Below, piece after piece: positions 55,088 to 63,819 of a stretch of DNA of 64,000 bases (position 1 is its first letter; each line of letters starts with the position of its first letter). Below the pieces are notes generated by a model, which made no database searches, was not told the DNA's origin, and worked only from the letters and a program-made list of their open reading frames with translations. The stretch comes from Lactobacillus sp. PV034 (GTDB lineage: Bacteria; Bacillota; Bacilli; Lactobacillales; Lactobacillaceae): NCBI RefSeq assembly GCF_014522305.1, contig NZ_CP041982.1:315001-379000 (forward strand). Direction: 5' to 3'. A program made the position numbers and the translations under genes.

Positions 55088-55903
55088 ATGACAAGCTTTA
55101 AAAGTATTCTATGGGAAGAGTTAAAATTAAAAAGTAAAACAATCTATTCAATTTTCATTATCCAGCTAGTTGCAGGTTTATTAGTTAGTTTTTGGACGAT
55201 GACCGATCATGTCTTTAGTCCATCGTTCTGGCAGGTAGACTTATTTGTGACGATGACTTGGTCTACAGTCATAGGATTGATTAGTTACTTTGTTATCTCT
55301 ATTTATCAAAATAAAAATATTTTATTGTCTAAAACTTGGAATCTTGTACCAATCGAAACAGCTAAATTGTTATATACAAATTTTTTATCATCTATCATTG
55401 GCTTTTTTTATTTTAGTTTTTTACAGATAGTTTTATTATTAATTTTGTTGCTTCCGATTAATAAGATTTCCTCAACTGAATGGATGATTCATCTTCCTTT
55501 TGTCGGACCATATCTTGCATCTTCTTCGTCTTGGTCAAATCTTACGATTGATGATTATTTTAAAATTATTATTCTTGTATTGATTGCAGTTTTATTTATA
55601 TATATTTTATTTGCATTTATTTCAATTTCTTCTCATGTGTTGAGTAGTTTTGTGAGAATAAAGTATCAAAAATTTGCTAAATTCCTGACAGATTTTGTTT
55701 TAATTATTGTCTCTTATTACATGTTTGTTCAGTTTTTTAGAGGAATAGGTGATATTTTACGGATTAATTTTATTATGAAAAATAATTTAACTAATTCAGG
55801 GATAGAGACGACAATCTTTTCAATTTTAATACTTGATATCGTATTTCTATTATTGACAACATGGGAAGTAAATAATCTTTTTGAAACTAAAGCACAAAAT
55901 TAG
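55088..55903 (+). CDS. ABC-2-type membrane protein, second permease subunit
   Basis: The 271-residue paralogue of the preceding permease has six hydrophobic segments and SKTWNLVPIETAKLLYTNF matching the same position as SQSWQLLPISSTKLYL. GGAGAA ribosome binding site, 5-nt gap. It ends the gntR operon. The IS110 element starts within 6 bp of its stop codon, so the original terminator is now on the far side of the element. Confidence 0.8.
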   Translation: MTSFKSILWEELKLKSKTIYSIFIIQLVAGLLVSFWTMTDHVFSPSFWQVDLFVTMTWSTVIGLISYFVISIYQNKNILLSKTWNLVPIETAKLLYTNFLSSIIGFFYFSFLQIVLLLILLLPINKISSTEWMIHLPFVGPYLASSSSWSNLTIDDYFKIIILVLIAVLFIYILFAFISISSHVLSSFVRIKYQKFAKFLTDFVLIIVSYYMFVQFFRGIGDILRINFIMKNNLTNSGIETTIFSILILDIVFLLLTTWEVNNLFETKAQN

Positions 55904-55985
55904 AAGATAAAACATTCTAAGCTAAATAGTGAATTAGTTATCCGACGGGATAATTAATTCACTATTTTTTATTCTCTTGTAGAAT

Positions 55986-56160
55986 TTAAGTAGTAGTAAA
56001 ACGATATGTCAAAGCCTTTTTAGACACTTGATGTCGTAGACAAAACTGGCAGTTTTACTTAGGCTATCAATAATCTCTTCGAAGAATGTGGACACGTTGA
56101 TGTCGAGTTTAGAAAATTAGATCTGATTTCTTAAGTAAATACGTTTTACTACTTAAGCTT
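55986..56160 (+). ncRNA. Candidate bridge RNA region of IS110 copy 2
   Basis: Same structure as in copy 1: outer arms 55988-56003 and 56142-56154, a stem AGCCT (56013) / AGGCT (56061) enclosing the variable block TAGAC (56037-56041), and the paired GACAC(G)TTGATGTCG elements at 56023-56036 and 56091-56105. The variable block repeats a TAGAC found 16 nt earlier (56021-56025). Assignment by position in an IS110-group left end; structure not computed. Confidence 0.4.
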
Positions 56161-56173
56161 AGGGGGTTATATA

Positions 56174-57381
56174 ATGCAAATTACTTTTGGAATTGATGTA
56201 AGTAAGTCTACTTCTACTATTTGTGAGCTAATTGGTGAAAGTAAAAATGAATTTACCATTACTAACGACCGTCCTGGTTTTATTAAATTACTGCACGAAT
56301 TAGCTGCTTTTACTAAACAGCCAGAGAAGCTACTGGTGTTTATTCACGCAGACTACAAGCTTTTCTAGAAGATTACGGTTATGAATATGTTGTGCTTAAT
56401 CCTCTTAAAGCAAAAAAAGAAATGGATTTGGGACTACGTCATAATAAGACTGATAAAACTGATGCTTATCATTTAGCCTTAATTCAAAGACTTTATCATC
56501 ATCCAGTTAGTCAAAATCAGTCTCAGTCTTATAAGCAACTCAATGCTTTGAGTCGTTTCTATGACCAGCTAACAGATGATTTAGTCACAGCTAAAAATAG
56601 ACTTCACCAGGCTTTACAATCAACTTTTCCCGAAATTGAAAATCTATTTTCTACTGCTAAAGGTAATAATTACTGGCAAATAGTTGCTCATTACCCTCAT
56701 TGCGATTTAGTAAGACAAGAGAACAAAAATCAAATTATTAATTGGCTAATGAATTTAAAAGGTATTGCATTTAAACATGCTCAAAAAACTGCTGATAAAC
56801 TTATTGAATTAGCTTATCAAGCTTATCCAGTTGTCTCCGAGACTAGTATAGAAGTTCAACAAGTACAATATTATACCCAAAGACTACTTAATCTAAGTAA
56901 GCAAAGAGAACAATTAATTACAAGAATGGTTAAACTCGCTAAGACTTTACCTAATCATGATTTAGAAAATCTAGAAAGTATTCCAGGTTTTGCCCAAACT
57001 ACTGCAGTTAGAGTTTTAGCAGAATTGGGAGATGTACGCAGATTTAGCAATCCCAATAAAATTAATGCTTTTATTGGCATAGATCCAGGTAGATATCAGT
57101 CAGGTGAAATGGATTCTAATTTAAGTATTACTAAGCATGGTAATGCAATAGCACGTAAATTGCTTTATCGTGCTATTGGTCAAATTGATAATGCGGCTAA
57201 GACTAATCCGTGTCACATAGCAGATTATTATGAAAGCAAAAAGCTATCTTCTCAAACCAAAGGGTTTAAAAAGATAGCTATTGCTTCAATACATAAACTA
57301 ATCAGAACAATTTATGCCCTGATTATTAATGATCAACTATATGATTACAACGTAGCCACACATAACCAAAAAAGACTTTAG
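56174..57381 (+). pseudogene. IS110-family DEDD transposase, broken by a 10-bp deletion
   Basis: The frame opens after an AGGGGG ribosome binding site and reads MQITFGIDVSKS as in copy 1, but a 10-bp deletion after codon 50 (QPE) shifts it to a stop at residue 65. The deleted bases encode the I-I-F part of EIIFEATGVY, next to catalytic E55. From 56392 the correct frame resumes with LNPLKAKKEMDLG and runs intact to the end, identical to copy 1. No slippery site could repair a 10-bp loss at this point, so this copy is presumably unable to make a transposase on its own. Confidence 0.9.
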
Positions 57382-57553
57382 TCGTAATTAATTGATCAAC
57401 TACATTATAACGCTAAGCCCAAAAATCAGATATAAACTTGGGCTTATTTATCGTGCTTAATTCCAAAAATATATCGACATTAATAGCTACTTAAACTAAA
57501 ATTCAAGCTAAAAACATAGTCAAACATCGTATTGTGCTTGACTTTACGTAGAA

Positions 57554-57602
57554 AAAATGGACTAAATAAACTTTACTTTGTTTATTTAGTCCATTTTGTT
57601 TT
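57554..57602. terminator. Bidirectional intrinsic terminator next to IS110 copy 2
   Basis: An 18-bp perfect stem (AAAATGGACTAAATAAAC with GTTTATTTAGTCCATTTT) with an 8-nt loop. It probably once ended both the permease gene and the convergent small gene; the IS now lies on the permease side. Confidence 0.9.
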
Positions 57603-57620
57603 GATAATTAATTATGAAGT

Positions 57621-57806
57621 TTAGGAATTAGTTTGGATATATTCTAAAATTCGTTCAACTTCTTCTGTTGTATAATTATTTTTCGCCTGTTTCATTGCAT
57701 GAATTTTTTCAACTGAAAGATGACTTGCAAAAGCAAGGGCAGAATCAGTTACATCATTTTTTGCTTCAAATTCAATGATTTTATTTGATAATTCATCTGG
57801 GTTCAT
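57621..57806 (-). CDS. Small hypothetical protein (61 aa)
   Basis: The 61-residue soluble helical protein begins MNPDELSNKIIEFEAKNDV and ends with VERILEYIQTNS. The pattern SALAFASHLSVEKIHAMK resembles a family of ~60-residue lactobacillar proteins of unknown function that have the look of a small helix-turn-helix. GGAAAGGAATAGAAGTT provides a ribosome binding site. It lies just downstream of lepB on the same strand, 21 nt away, and may share its transcript. Confidence 0.72.
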   Translation of the reverse strand: MNPDELSNKIIEFEAKNDVTDSALAFASHLSVEKIHAMKQAKNNYTTEEVERILEYIQTNS

Positions 57807-57827
57807 AACTTCTATTCCTTTCCAAAA

Positions 57828-58415
57828 TTAGTTGTTAAAAACTTTCATATCATTAAATGGGAAATATCTTACTTTAACTTCACCGACAATTTGACTTTGT
57901 TTTACAAAACCAAAGTAACGAGAATCTTTAGAAACATCACGGTGATCACCCATTACAAAGTAGGAGTCCTTAGGAACTTTAGAAACGCCAGTTACCTGCT
58001 TTAGGGTGAAATTATTAGTATAAAGTTGCCCCTTAGGCATCTTCTTTTTGTATTGATTTAAATACGGTTCTTTTAGAGCTTTTCCATTCACATAAACCGT
58101 ATCATTCTTGGCGTAAATTGTATCACCAGGCATCCCAATGATTCTCTTAATATAAAGCTCTCCTGGGGCATCAGGCGCATCAATAATCACTATATCCCCA
58201 CGTTGAAGTTTTGTATGTCTGACGGCAATGTTTCTATCACCTGATTCAAAAGTTGGCTGCATTGATGGTCCTGAGACCGTTTCATTTGCTAAAACATACT
58301 TGAAGAGTAGGAAATACGCAAGCATACATACTACAACGGTAATTACAATCTCAAGAACTGATTTACCTAAGGATTCTTCAGATTGCGGCTTACTATTTTT
58401 TTTATTTTTTGACAT
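57828..58415 (-). CDS. lepB: Signal peptidase I
   Basis: Starting from the ATG at 58415, 6 nt after AAAGGAGAG, the product has 195 residues; an in-frame start at 58439 precedes the ribosome binding site. The single N-terminal membrane anchor (about 20-42) is followed by the Ser-Lys dyad: Ser51 in SGPSMQPT and Lys90 in YIKRIIGMPGD. The box E motif reads MGDHRDVSKDSR, with His instead of the usual Asn after GD. It cleaves signal peptides of exported proteins on the outer membrane face. Confidence 0.94.
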   Translation of the reverse strand: MSKNKKNSKPQSEESLGKSVLEIVITVVVCMLAYFLLFKYVLANETVSGPSMQPTFESGDRNIAVRHTKLQRGDIVIIDAPDAPGELYIKRIIGMPGDTIYAKNDTVYVNGKALKEPYLNQYKKKMPKGQLYTNNFTLKQVTGVSKVPKDSYFVMGDHRDVSKDSRYFGFVKQSQIVGEVKVRYFPFNDMKVFNN

Positions 58416-58498
58416 TTTTTCTCTCCTTTTATTGACCAACTTCTATTATAACTTTTTTTATCAAAATTGAATGGTAAAATCATTATTGGGTAGATATA

Positions 58499-59242
58499 AT
58501 GAATAATTATCAGAAGAAATTACATCACATTCAGCAAATCGTTTCTCTTCCAGAAATAGATTTACAAATTACTGAAATTGATCATATTATTGAGAGTTTA
58601 AATAAAAAAAGGGTTTTAAAACAAGCACCTGCAAAATTAGGTTTTTACCCAGATCAATTAGAAGAATTACTTGCTAAGAGACCAGTATATAAAGAAGAAT
58701 TGATTACTTTAACCAATTTATTGGATAATTTTAGAAGCTTTTTGTCACGTCATTTTGGACTTTGGTCGTTAGCTAATCAGACTACAATTGAAGCTATTAA
58801 AGAGACTTATCATTGCAAAACTGGGTTAGAATTGATGGCAGGAAATGCTTATTGGTCTAAAGGATTCAATGAAGCAGGGGTAAAAATGCAAGCAACGGAT
58901 TCCTTCAGTTGGGCTAAAAGTTCAGCTACAGGAAGACAAACCTTTTTTCCAACTAAAATGTATGAAGCTAGTCAAGCAATACGAGAATTCACTGATGTAG
59001 ACCTTATTATTTGCTGCTGGGCGCCGAATTTTGGTGATGGCGATAAAAAAATATTGGAAACTTGGCGCCAATATGGCAATCCCAAAACAACGCTTTTATT
59101 TATTGGAGAGAAGAATGGTGCTACTAATACACCAGCTTTTTGGAAAGAAGCAATTGAAATTCACTCACCTCAATTAAGAAAAATTAATCGATCATTTTCT
59201 AGTTTTGATTTTATTGAAGAAAAAATATTTGAGATAAAATAA
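58499..59242 (+). CDS. Predicted SAM-dependent methyltransferase-like protein
   Basis: The 247-residue soluble protein has a helical N-terminal half and, from about residue 105, a region resembling a class I methyltransferase: GLELMAGNAYWSKGFNEAGVKMQATD (motif I and the acidic end of strand 2) followed by VDLIICCWAPNFGDGDKKIL in the place of motif IV. The substrate is unknown. The TATAAT-like ATATAATG overlaps the start codon, with weak GGGTAG as ribosome binding site. It overlaps the next gene (TAATG). Confidence 0.65.
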   Translation: MNNYQKKLHHIQQIVSLPEIDLQITEIDHIIESLNKKRVLKQAPAKLGFYPDQLEELLAKRPVYKEELITLTNLLDNFRSFLSRHFGLWSLANQTTIEAIKETYHCKTGLELMAGNAYWSKGFNEAGVKMQATDSFSWAKSSATGRQTFFPTKMYEASQAIREFTDVDLIICCWAPNFGDGDKKILETWRQYGNPKTTLLFIGEKNGATNTPAFWKEAIEIHSPQLRKINRSFSSFDFIEEKIFEIK

Positions 59243-60222
59243 TGAAATTACGCAATTTTATAGTTACACTAATATCTTTAATTTGTTTTATTGGAGTTGG
59301 TTTGAGCTTGTCACGTCAACAATCTCAGCGTGCCGATCAAGTTTTGAATAATAGCGGCTTATCTTCCCCATATTACGTATTTGATCCTAAAAGTCACCAA
59401 ACGATTCAGCAAGTTATTCACTATCTGAACAAGGAGTGGCCTCATACGAATCTCCAAGTCCATTTTCGGTCTAAGTATGATTCAAATCAAATTTTAATTT
59501 GGGCTAACTATAATTTAAAATCCCAGCCAATGGCTAATTCAAGTTCAAGATATTTTAATAAGAGTGATTTTAAGGGGAGTATTCCTTTTGCAGTAATTTC
59601 ATCAGAAACAAAAGAGAATCTTGTAACTTTGCAAAATAATCGATATCTAAATGAAAATGGTCACTATTTTTCCGTTATTGGACAATTAAAAAGGAATAGT
59701 GAAAGTCCTTATCGTCAGACAGCATATTATTTAACTACGGGTGAAAAACAAGTTACTGGGAAAGCAAAGGTAGAAAATTTTTATGTTGTCATTGATGGGT
59801 TACCAAAGAATAATAAAAATAAAGTTGCTCGCCATTTGAATGCTTCCACTCAAACCGTTAACTACGCTAATAAATATAATAAGCGCCATGGTATAAGTCC
59901 AACTAAAAAATTCATTTTTACTTGTATCTGTATAATTATAGCCTTAGTAAATAGTGGTGTTTGGGCAACAATAGCGATTGCCCCGGTAACAAAATTTAGA
60001 ATAAAAAGTCCTATTCTTACTAAAATATTTACAAATTCATTTTTTAGATTTTTTGTTATAAATACTTTTTTATTAATTGTTTCCAGTATCGTCTTACCAT
60101 TATTTAATTTTTATTCGAATCTTTCACAACTTTATCAGTTATTAGGATTTTTATGGATAATGGAAAGTTTAACTTTTATTATTGTTTTAATCTTATTACG
60201 GAGTAAACGGAAAAATGCTTAA
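59242..60222 (+). CDS. Membrane protein with large extracytoplasmic domain, unknown function
   Basis: The 326-residue protein has an N-terminal membrane helix (about 7-24), an extracytoplasmic domain (about 25-215) and three C-terminal hydrophobic segments (about 222-250, 268-290 and 296-318). This single-TM, big-loop, three-TM plan is that of FtsX/MacB-type permeases, but I see no diagnostic motif and there is no adjacent ATPase. It starts by TAATG overlap with the methyltransferase-like gene and overlaps rsmF by 8 nt, so the three are co-translated. Confidence 0.68.
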   Translation: MKLRNFIVTLISLICFIGVGLSLSRQQSQRADQVLNNSGLSSPYYVFDPKSHQTIQQVIHYLNKEWPHTNLQVHFRSKYDSNQILIWANYNLKSQPMANSSSRYFNKSDFKGSIPFAVISSETKENLVTLQNNRYLNENGHYFSVIGQLKRNSESPYRQTAYYLTTGEKQVTGKAKVENFYVVIDGLPKNNKNKVARHLNASTQTVNYANKYNKRHGISPTKKFIFTCICIIIALVNSGVWATIAIAPVTKFRIKSPILTKIFTNSFFRFFVINTFLLIVSSIVLPLFNFYSNLSQLYQLLGFLWIMESLTFIIVLILLRSKRKNA

Positions 60223-61615
60223 ATTACCAACTGAATTTGTCGAAAAATATCAAAAGTTACTTGGACTAGATGAAAGTAAAAAATTCTTTGAAGCAATTGA
60301 AGGAGAAAATAAAAAGGGATTTCGCTTAAATCCTTTAAAAAATGATTTTAAAAATGTAAGTTATGACTTAACTCATCCTGTTCCTGGAGTAGATAATGCT
60401 TATTATGGGAATATTAATGGCTTAAGTAGTGAATGGACAGGAGGCTATGTCTATTCTCAGGATCCATCAGCAATGTATCCTGCTCAATTTGCGCAAGTAA
60501 AACCTGGAGAAAAAGTATTGGATTTGTGTGCGGCTCCTGGAGGAAAATCCACGGCTTTAGCACAAGCTTTAAAGGGAGCGGGCTTATTAGTCGCAAATGA
60601 AATATCAGCCAGTCGTGCTAGTAATTTAAGAGAAAATTTAGAGCGCTGGGGTGCAAGTAATGTTTTAGTTACTAATGAAGATACAGAAAGTTTGGCAAAA
60701 GTTTTTCCAACTTATTTTGACAAGATTGTTGTTGATGCTCCATGTTCGGGAGAAGGGATGTTTAGAAAAGATCCAGATGCTATTCAGTATTGGTCTCAAG
60801 ATTATGTGCTTACTTGTCAAAAACGCCAAAAGGATATTTTAAATGAAGCTGTAAAGATGCTGAAGCCAAATGGTGATTTGATTTATTCAACTTGTACTTT
60901 TTCACCTGAAGAAGATGAAGAAATAGTTGAATGGCTAAGTGAAAAGTATAATTTTAAAGTTTTAGATTTAGAAAAAGTTGCTGGGATGACATCAGGCGTT
61001 CCAAAATGGACCTTAAATAATTTTACTGATGTTGAAAAGACTGGACGTTTCTGGTTTCAAAATGGGGTAGGAGAGGGCCAGTTTGTAGCCTACTTGAGAA
61101 AACCTGGGAACGAATCTAGCTCTGATAATCTAGATAAAAAATCTAAAAAGCGAAAAAATAAAAAGAATAAAGATGATTTACCTCATTTAAATAAGAAGGA
61201 GAGAGAATTAGTCCAAAAAGTATTGCAAGATTTTACTTTACCTAATTCTCTTACAAATTGGGAAAAAGAGGCTCTTATTAGTAAGGATCATGTATTTATA
61301 CCAATTATTGATCCAAAAGTAATTAAAAATCTCAGAATATTAAATAATGGGGTTGAACTAGGATTAATGAAAAAGAATAGATTTGAACCTGGCCATCAAT
61401 TAGCTGAGGTACTAGGTCAACTTCCTCAAAAAAAAGTTGTTGAATTAAAAGATGAGGCCGAATACAGGGCTTATCTACATGGTGAAACTGTTCATTCTGA
61501 TTTACCATATCGTGGGTATGTTCTAGTTGCATTTGAAGGACATATTTTTAGTTTTGGAAAAGTTGGTAATGATAATATTTTGAAGAATTATTATCCTAAA
61601 GGATTAAGAAAATAA
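60215..61615 (+). CDS. rsmF: 16S rRNA m5C methyltransferase (RsmF/NOL1-NOP2-Sun family)
   Basis: The 466-residue enzyme has the SAM site LDLCAAPGGKSTALA (about 104-118). Both cysteines of m5C methyltransferases are present, in VDAPCSGEGMFRKDP (motif IV) and STCTFSPEEDEE (motif VI, nucleophile). A Lys-rich linker (about 305-325) leads to a C-terminal RNA-binding, PUA-like domain. It methylates a cytosine in 16S rRNA; the exact position is inferred. Last gene of a three-gene overlapping operon. Confidence 0.9.
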   Translation: MLKLPTEFVEKYQKLLGLDESKKFFEAIEGENKKGFRLNPLKNDFKNVSYDLTHPVPGVDNAYYGNINGLSSEWTGGYVYSQDPSAMYPAQFAQVKPGEKVLDLCAAPGGKSTALAQALKGAGLLVANEISASRASNLRENLERWGASNVLVTNEDTESLAKVFPTYFDKIVVDAPCSGEGMFRKDPDAIQYWSQDYVLTCQKRQKDILNEAVKMLKPNGDLIYSTCTFSPEEDEEIVEWLSEKYNFKVLDLEKVAGMTSGVPKWTLNNFTDVEKTGRFWFQNGVGEGQFVAYLRKPGNESSSDNLDKKSKKRKNKKNKDDLPHLNKKERELVQKVLQDFTLPNSLTNWEKEALISKDHVFIPIIDPKVIKNLRILNNGVELGLMKKNRFEPGHQLAEVLGQLPQKKVVELKDEAEYRAYLHGETVHSDLPYRGYVLVAFEGHIFSFGKVGNDNILKNYYPKGLRK

Positions 61616-61630
61616 AGAAAACCAGGATAA

Positions 61631-61668
61631 AAAATAGACGAGTAGATAAAGTTCTACTCGTCTATTTT
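61631..61668. terminator. Bidirectional intrinsic terminator
   Basis: A 16-bp perfect stem (AAAATAGACGAGTAGA with TCTACTCGTCTATTTT) with a 6-nt loop lies between convergent rsmF and fni. Confidence 0.93.
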
Positions 61669-61671
61669 GGT

Positions 61672-62697
61672 CTAGTTTATTTGTTTAGAAAAAATATATA
61701 AATTATTATCTAAATAATATTTAACTTTTTTGGCTTGAGATATGTCTGATAGGCCAAATAATGCCGTTAGCATTACAAGTTGATCCTTAATATTTTCAAT
61801 TTCTTTAGTTAATTCATCAGTACCACGATAAGCAAATTCTAAAAAATGACTGGCCATTCCAACAAAATTCGCTCCTAACACAAGGCATTTAAAAATATCT
61901 AGACTATTTCTAATGCCACCTGAGGCAAATAACTGTTTTGGAAAATCGTGAGCTGCTTGCAACCATAGAAGTGCTTTTGGGGTAGATAAATTGATATCTT
62001 CTAAGAAGCTGAGTTCATGATGGGGACGACGGGAATTTTCAATCTTTGCAAAATCAGTTCCCCCACTTCCGCCAAGATCAAAATACTCAAATCCCTCTTT
62101 TTGTAAGATTGTAATGGTATCTTTATCTAATCCTTGGCCAACTTCTTTAATAATAATTGGAATATCAATGGAGTTTCTAATTTCCTTAAGGTTATCAAGC
62201 CAGAAAAAGTTTCTATCTCCTTCTGGCATAGCTGCTTCTTGAACTGTATTTAGATGAATTTGTAGGGCATCAGCATTTAAATCTCTTACAATCGTTTTAA
62301 CACTTTGAGAAGAGGTATTAGGATTAACATTTGCAAATAGGAGACCATCAGGATTTTCTTGACGAGCTACATAAAAACTTTGAAGTTGGTCAGGTTCTTT
62401 TTCTAAAATACTAGCTGACCCTAAAGCTAAAGGAATATTTGCTTTAGCAGCAGCTTGACCTAATGTCTTATTAATACGAAGGGAAGTTTGTGAACCACCA
62501 GTCATTGCATTAATGTAGATAGGGGCAGCGATAGTTTTACCAAATAAGCGAGTATTAATACTTTTTGTTTGATAACTACTTTCAGGTAGCGCAGGTCTAA
62601 TCAAATGAATATAATCAAAATCTGAAGGTATTTCTTTATTAAAAAACATCTTGGCTAATGCAAGATGTTCTTCTTTTCTTTGAGATCTTTGAGACAT
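61672..62697 (-). CDS. fni: Isopentenyl-diphosphate delta-isomerase, type 2 (FMN-dependent)
   Basis: The 341-residue type 2 isomerase interconverts IPP and DMAPP using FMN and NADPH. TIM-barrel motifs include APIYINAMTGGS, HLNTVQEAAMPEGDR, IIIKEVGQGL, DLGGSGGTDFA and LFASGGIRNSLD (FMN phosphate binding). It is the last step of the mevalonate route and follows mvaK2 by 13 nt on the same strand. Confidence 0.95.
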   Translation of the reverse strand: MSQRSQRKEEHLALAKMFFNKEIPSDFDYIHLIRPALPESSYQTKSINTRLFGKTIAAPIYINAMTGGSQTSLRINKTLGQAAAKANIPLALGSASILEKEPDQLQSFYVARQENPDGLLFANVNPNTSSQSVKTIVRDLNADALQIHLNTVQEAAMPEGDRNFFWLDNLKEIRNSIDIPIIIKEVGQGLDKDTITILQKEGFEYFDLGGSGGTDFAKIENSRRPHHELSFLEDINLSTPKALLWLQAAHDFPKQLFASGGIRNSLDIFKCLVLGANFVGMASHFLEFAYRGTDELTKEIENIKDQLVMLTALFGLSDISQAKKVKYYLDNNLYIFSKQIN

Positions 62698-62710
62698 AAT
62701 TTTCCTTAAA

Positions 62711-63787
62711 TTAATGGGTTAATGAATGAACTTTGAAATTTAATGGTAAAATTCCATTCTTGCGCCACAAATTTTTTAATTCAGAAATATCAGTAGAAGA
62801 ATCGGCAATAACGATTCCACAATCACCATTTCCAGCGCCTGAAGTTTTAGCAGCACCATTAAATTTTTCAGCAATATCAATTAGTTTAGTCAATTTTGGA
62901 ATTTCAATTGCAATATGATTAAGTGAAGCAAATTTTTTTAAGATAGTGCGGTTAACGCGAATTTGTTGCTTAATTAGATCAATATTACTTGAACTAAACC
63001 CTTCAATCATTTTTAGAACACACTGACGGGATTTTTCCAAAAAGTCCTCATATTGATGTTTAATAGATTCCTTTTTAGCATTAGTTTTATCAACTAATTG
63101 AGAGGTAGAAGCTGGCTTTTGGCTCCAGCCAATTAAAAGTTCCATGCCAGTAGGTGGAGTTAAAAGATGAATTTTAAGTCCTGGCCAAGCTTCATTTAAA
63201 ATTGTGCTTAGGCTCTGGTGTTTCAATTCATTAGTAAGCCAATTCTTGTCGAAAGTTTGATAGGCAAGCCAGCCACCATAAACACTAGCTGCAATATCGC
63301 CAGCGGAACCATTTCCTTGAACGGTGTAGTGTGAAATAGCAGAAAGTTTGTAAATTAAGTCGTTACTTGCATCAACATTGTAATATTGTAAAATGGCTTT
63401 TACCGTTGCAACAGTAACTGCTGCAGAAGAACCTAAACCATATTTTTTTCCATCTGCAGAATCTAGATCTGAATTTACATGAAGATCATATACCGATAGA
63501 TCGATGCCTTGTTCTAAACAATATTGTTCAGTGAATTTAATGGCTGACAAGATGTATTCAAAAGGATTATCACGATTATCAATTACCATTTTATTGCCTT
63601 TGCGTACCCAATGGATTGAATCTTGTGAATATTGTTTTGAATAAATTAAACCACTTGTACTTTTGCTTTTAGAAATCGAAACTCGTACAAATTCGTTTAC
63701 AGCTACTAAAATAGCAGGACAGTTTTGCTCTAAAACTGCATATTCACCTGCAATATACAGTTTTCCAGGAGCTTTTACAGTAACCAA
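62711..63787 (-). CDS. mvaK2: Phosphomevalonate kinase
   Basis: The 358-residue GHMP kinase phosphorylates 5-phosphomevalonate. GHMP motif 2 (KKYGLGSSAAVTVATVKA, about 115-132) binds ATP, motif 1 is KAPGKLYIAGEYAVLE near the N-terminus, and motif 3 is KTSGAGNGDCGIV. The start codon is TTG, about 9 nt after AGAGGAAT. It lies between mvaD and fni, the usual lactobacillar mevalonate order (mvaK1-mvaD-mvaK2-fni). Confidence 0.94.
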   Translation of the reverse strand: MVTVKAPGKLYIAGEYAVLEQNCPAILVAVNEFVRVSISKSKSTSGLIYSKQYSQDSIHWVRKGNKMVIDNRDNPFEYILSAIKFTEQYCLEQGIDLSVYDLHVNSDLDSADGKKYGLGSSAAVTVATVKAILQYYNVDASNDLIYKLSAISHYTVQGNGSAGDIAASVYGGWLAYQTFDKNWLTNELKHQSLSTILNEAWPGLKIHLLTPPTGMELLIGWSQKPASTSQLVDKTNAKKESIKHQYEDFLEKSRQCVLKMIEGFSSSNIDLIKQQIRVNRTILKKFASLNHIAIEIPKLTKLIDIAEKFNGAAKTSGAGNGDCGIVIADSSTDISELKNLWRKNGILPLNFKVHSLTH

Positions 63788-63819
63788 ATAAGTATTCCTC
63801 TAATCTATTACCAAATTTT

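Larger units (their letters stand above)
55909..57557 (+). mobile_element. IS110-family insertion sequence, copy 2
   Basis: This 1,649-bp segment is the inverted counterpart of 14380-16037. By eye the copies differ only in a 10-bp deletion (between 56325 and 56326), one extra A (A7 at 56412-56418) and a 5-nt block (56037-56041). The left end carries a near-perfect 20-bp hairpin (55924-55967) with a T-run that could terminate the adjacent permease transcript. The right end has a terminator hairpin AAGCCCAA/TTGGGCTT (57415-57445). The right boundary abuts the base of another terminator hairpin (57554-57602). Confidence 0.9.
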
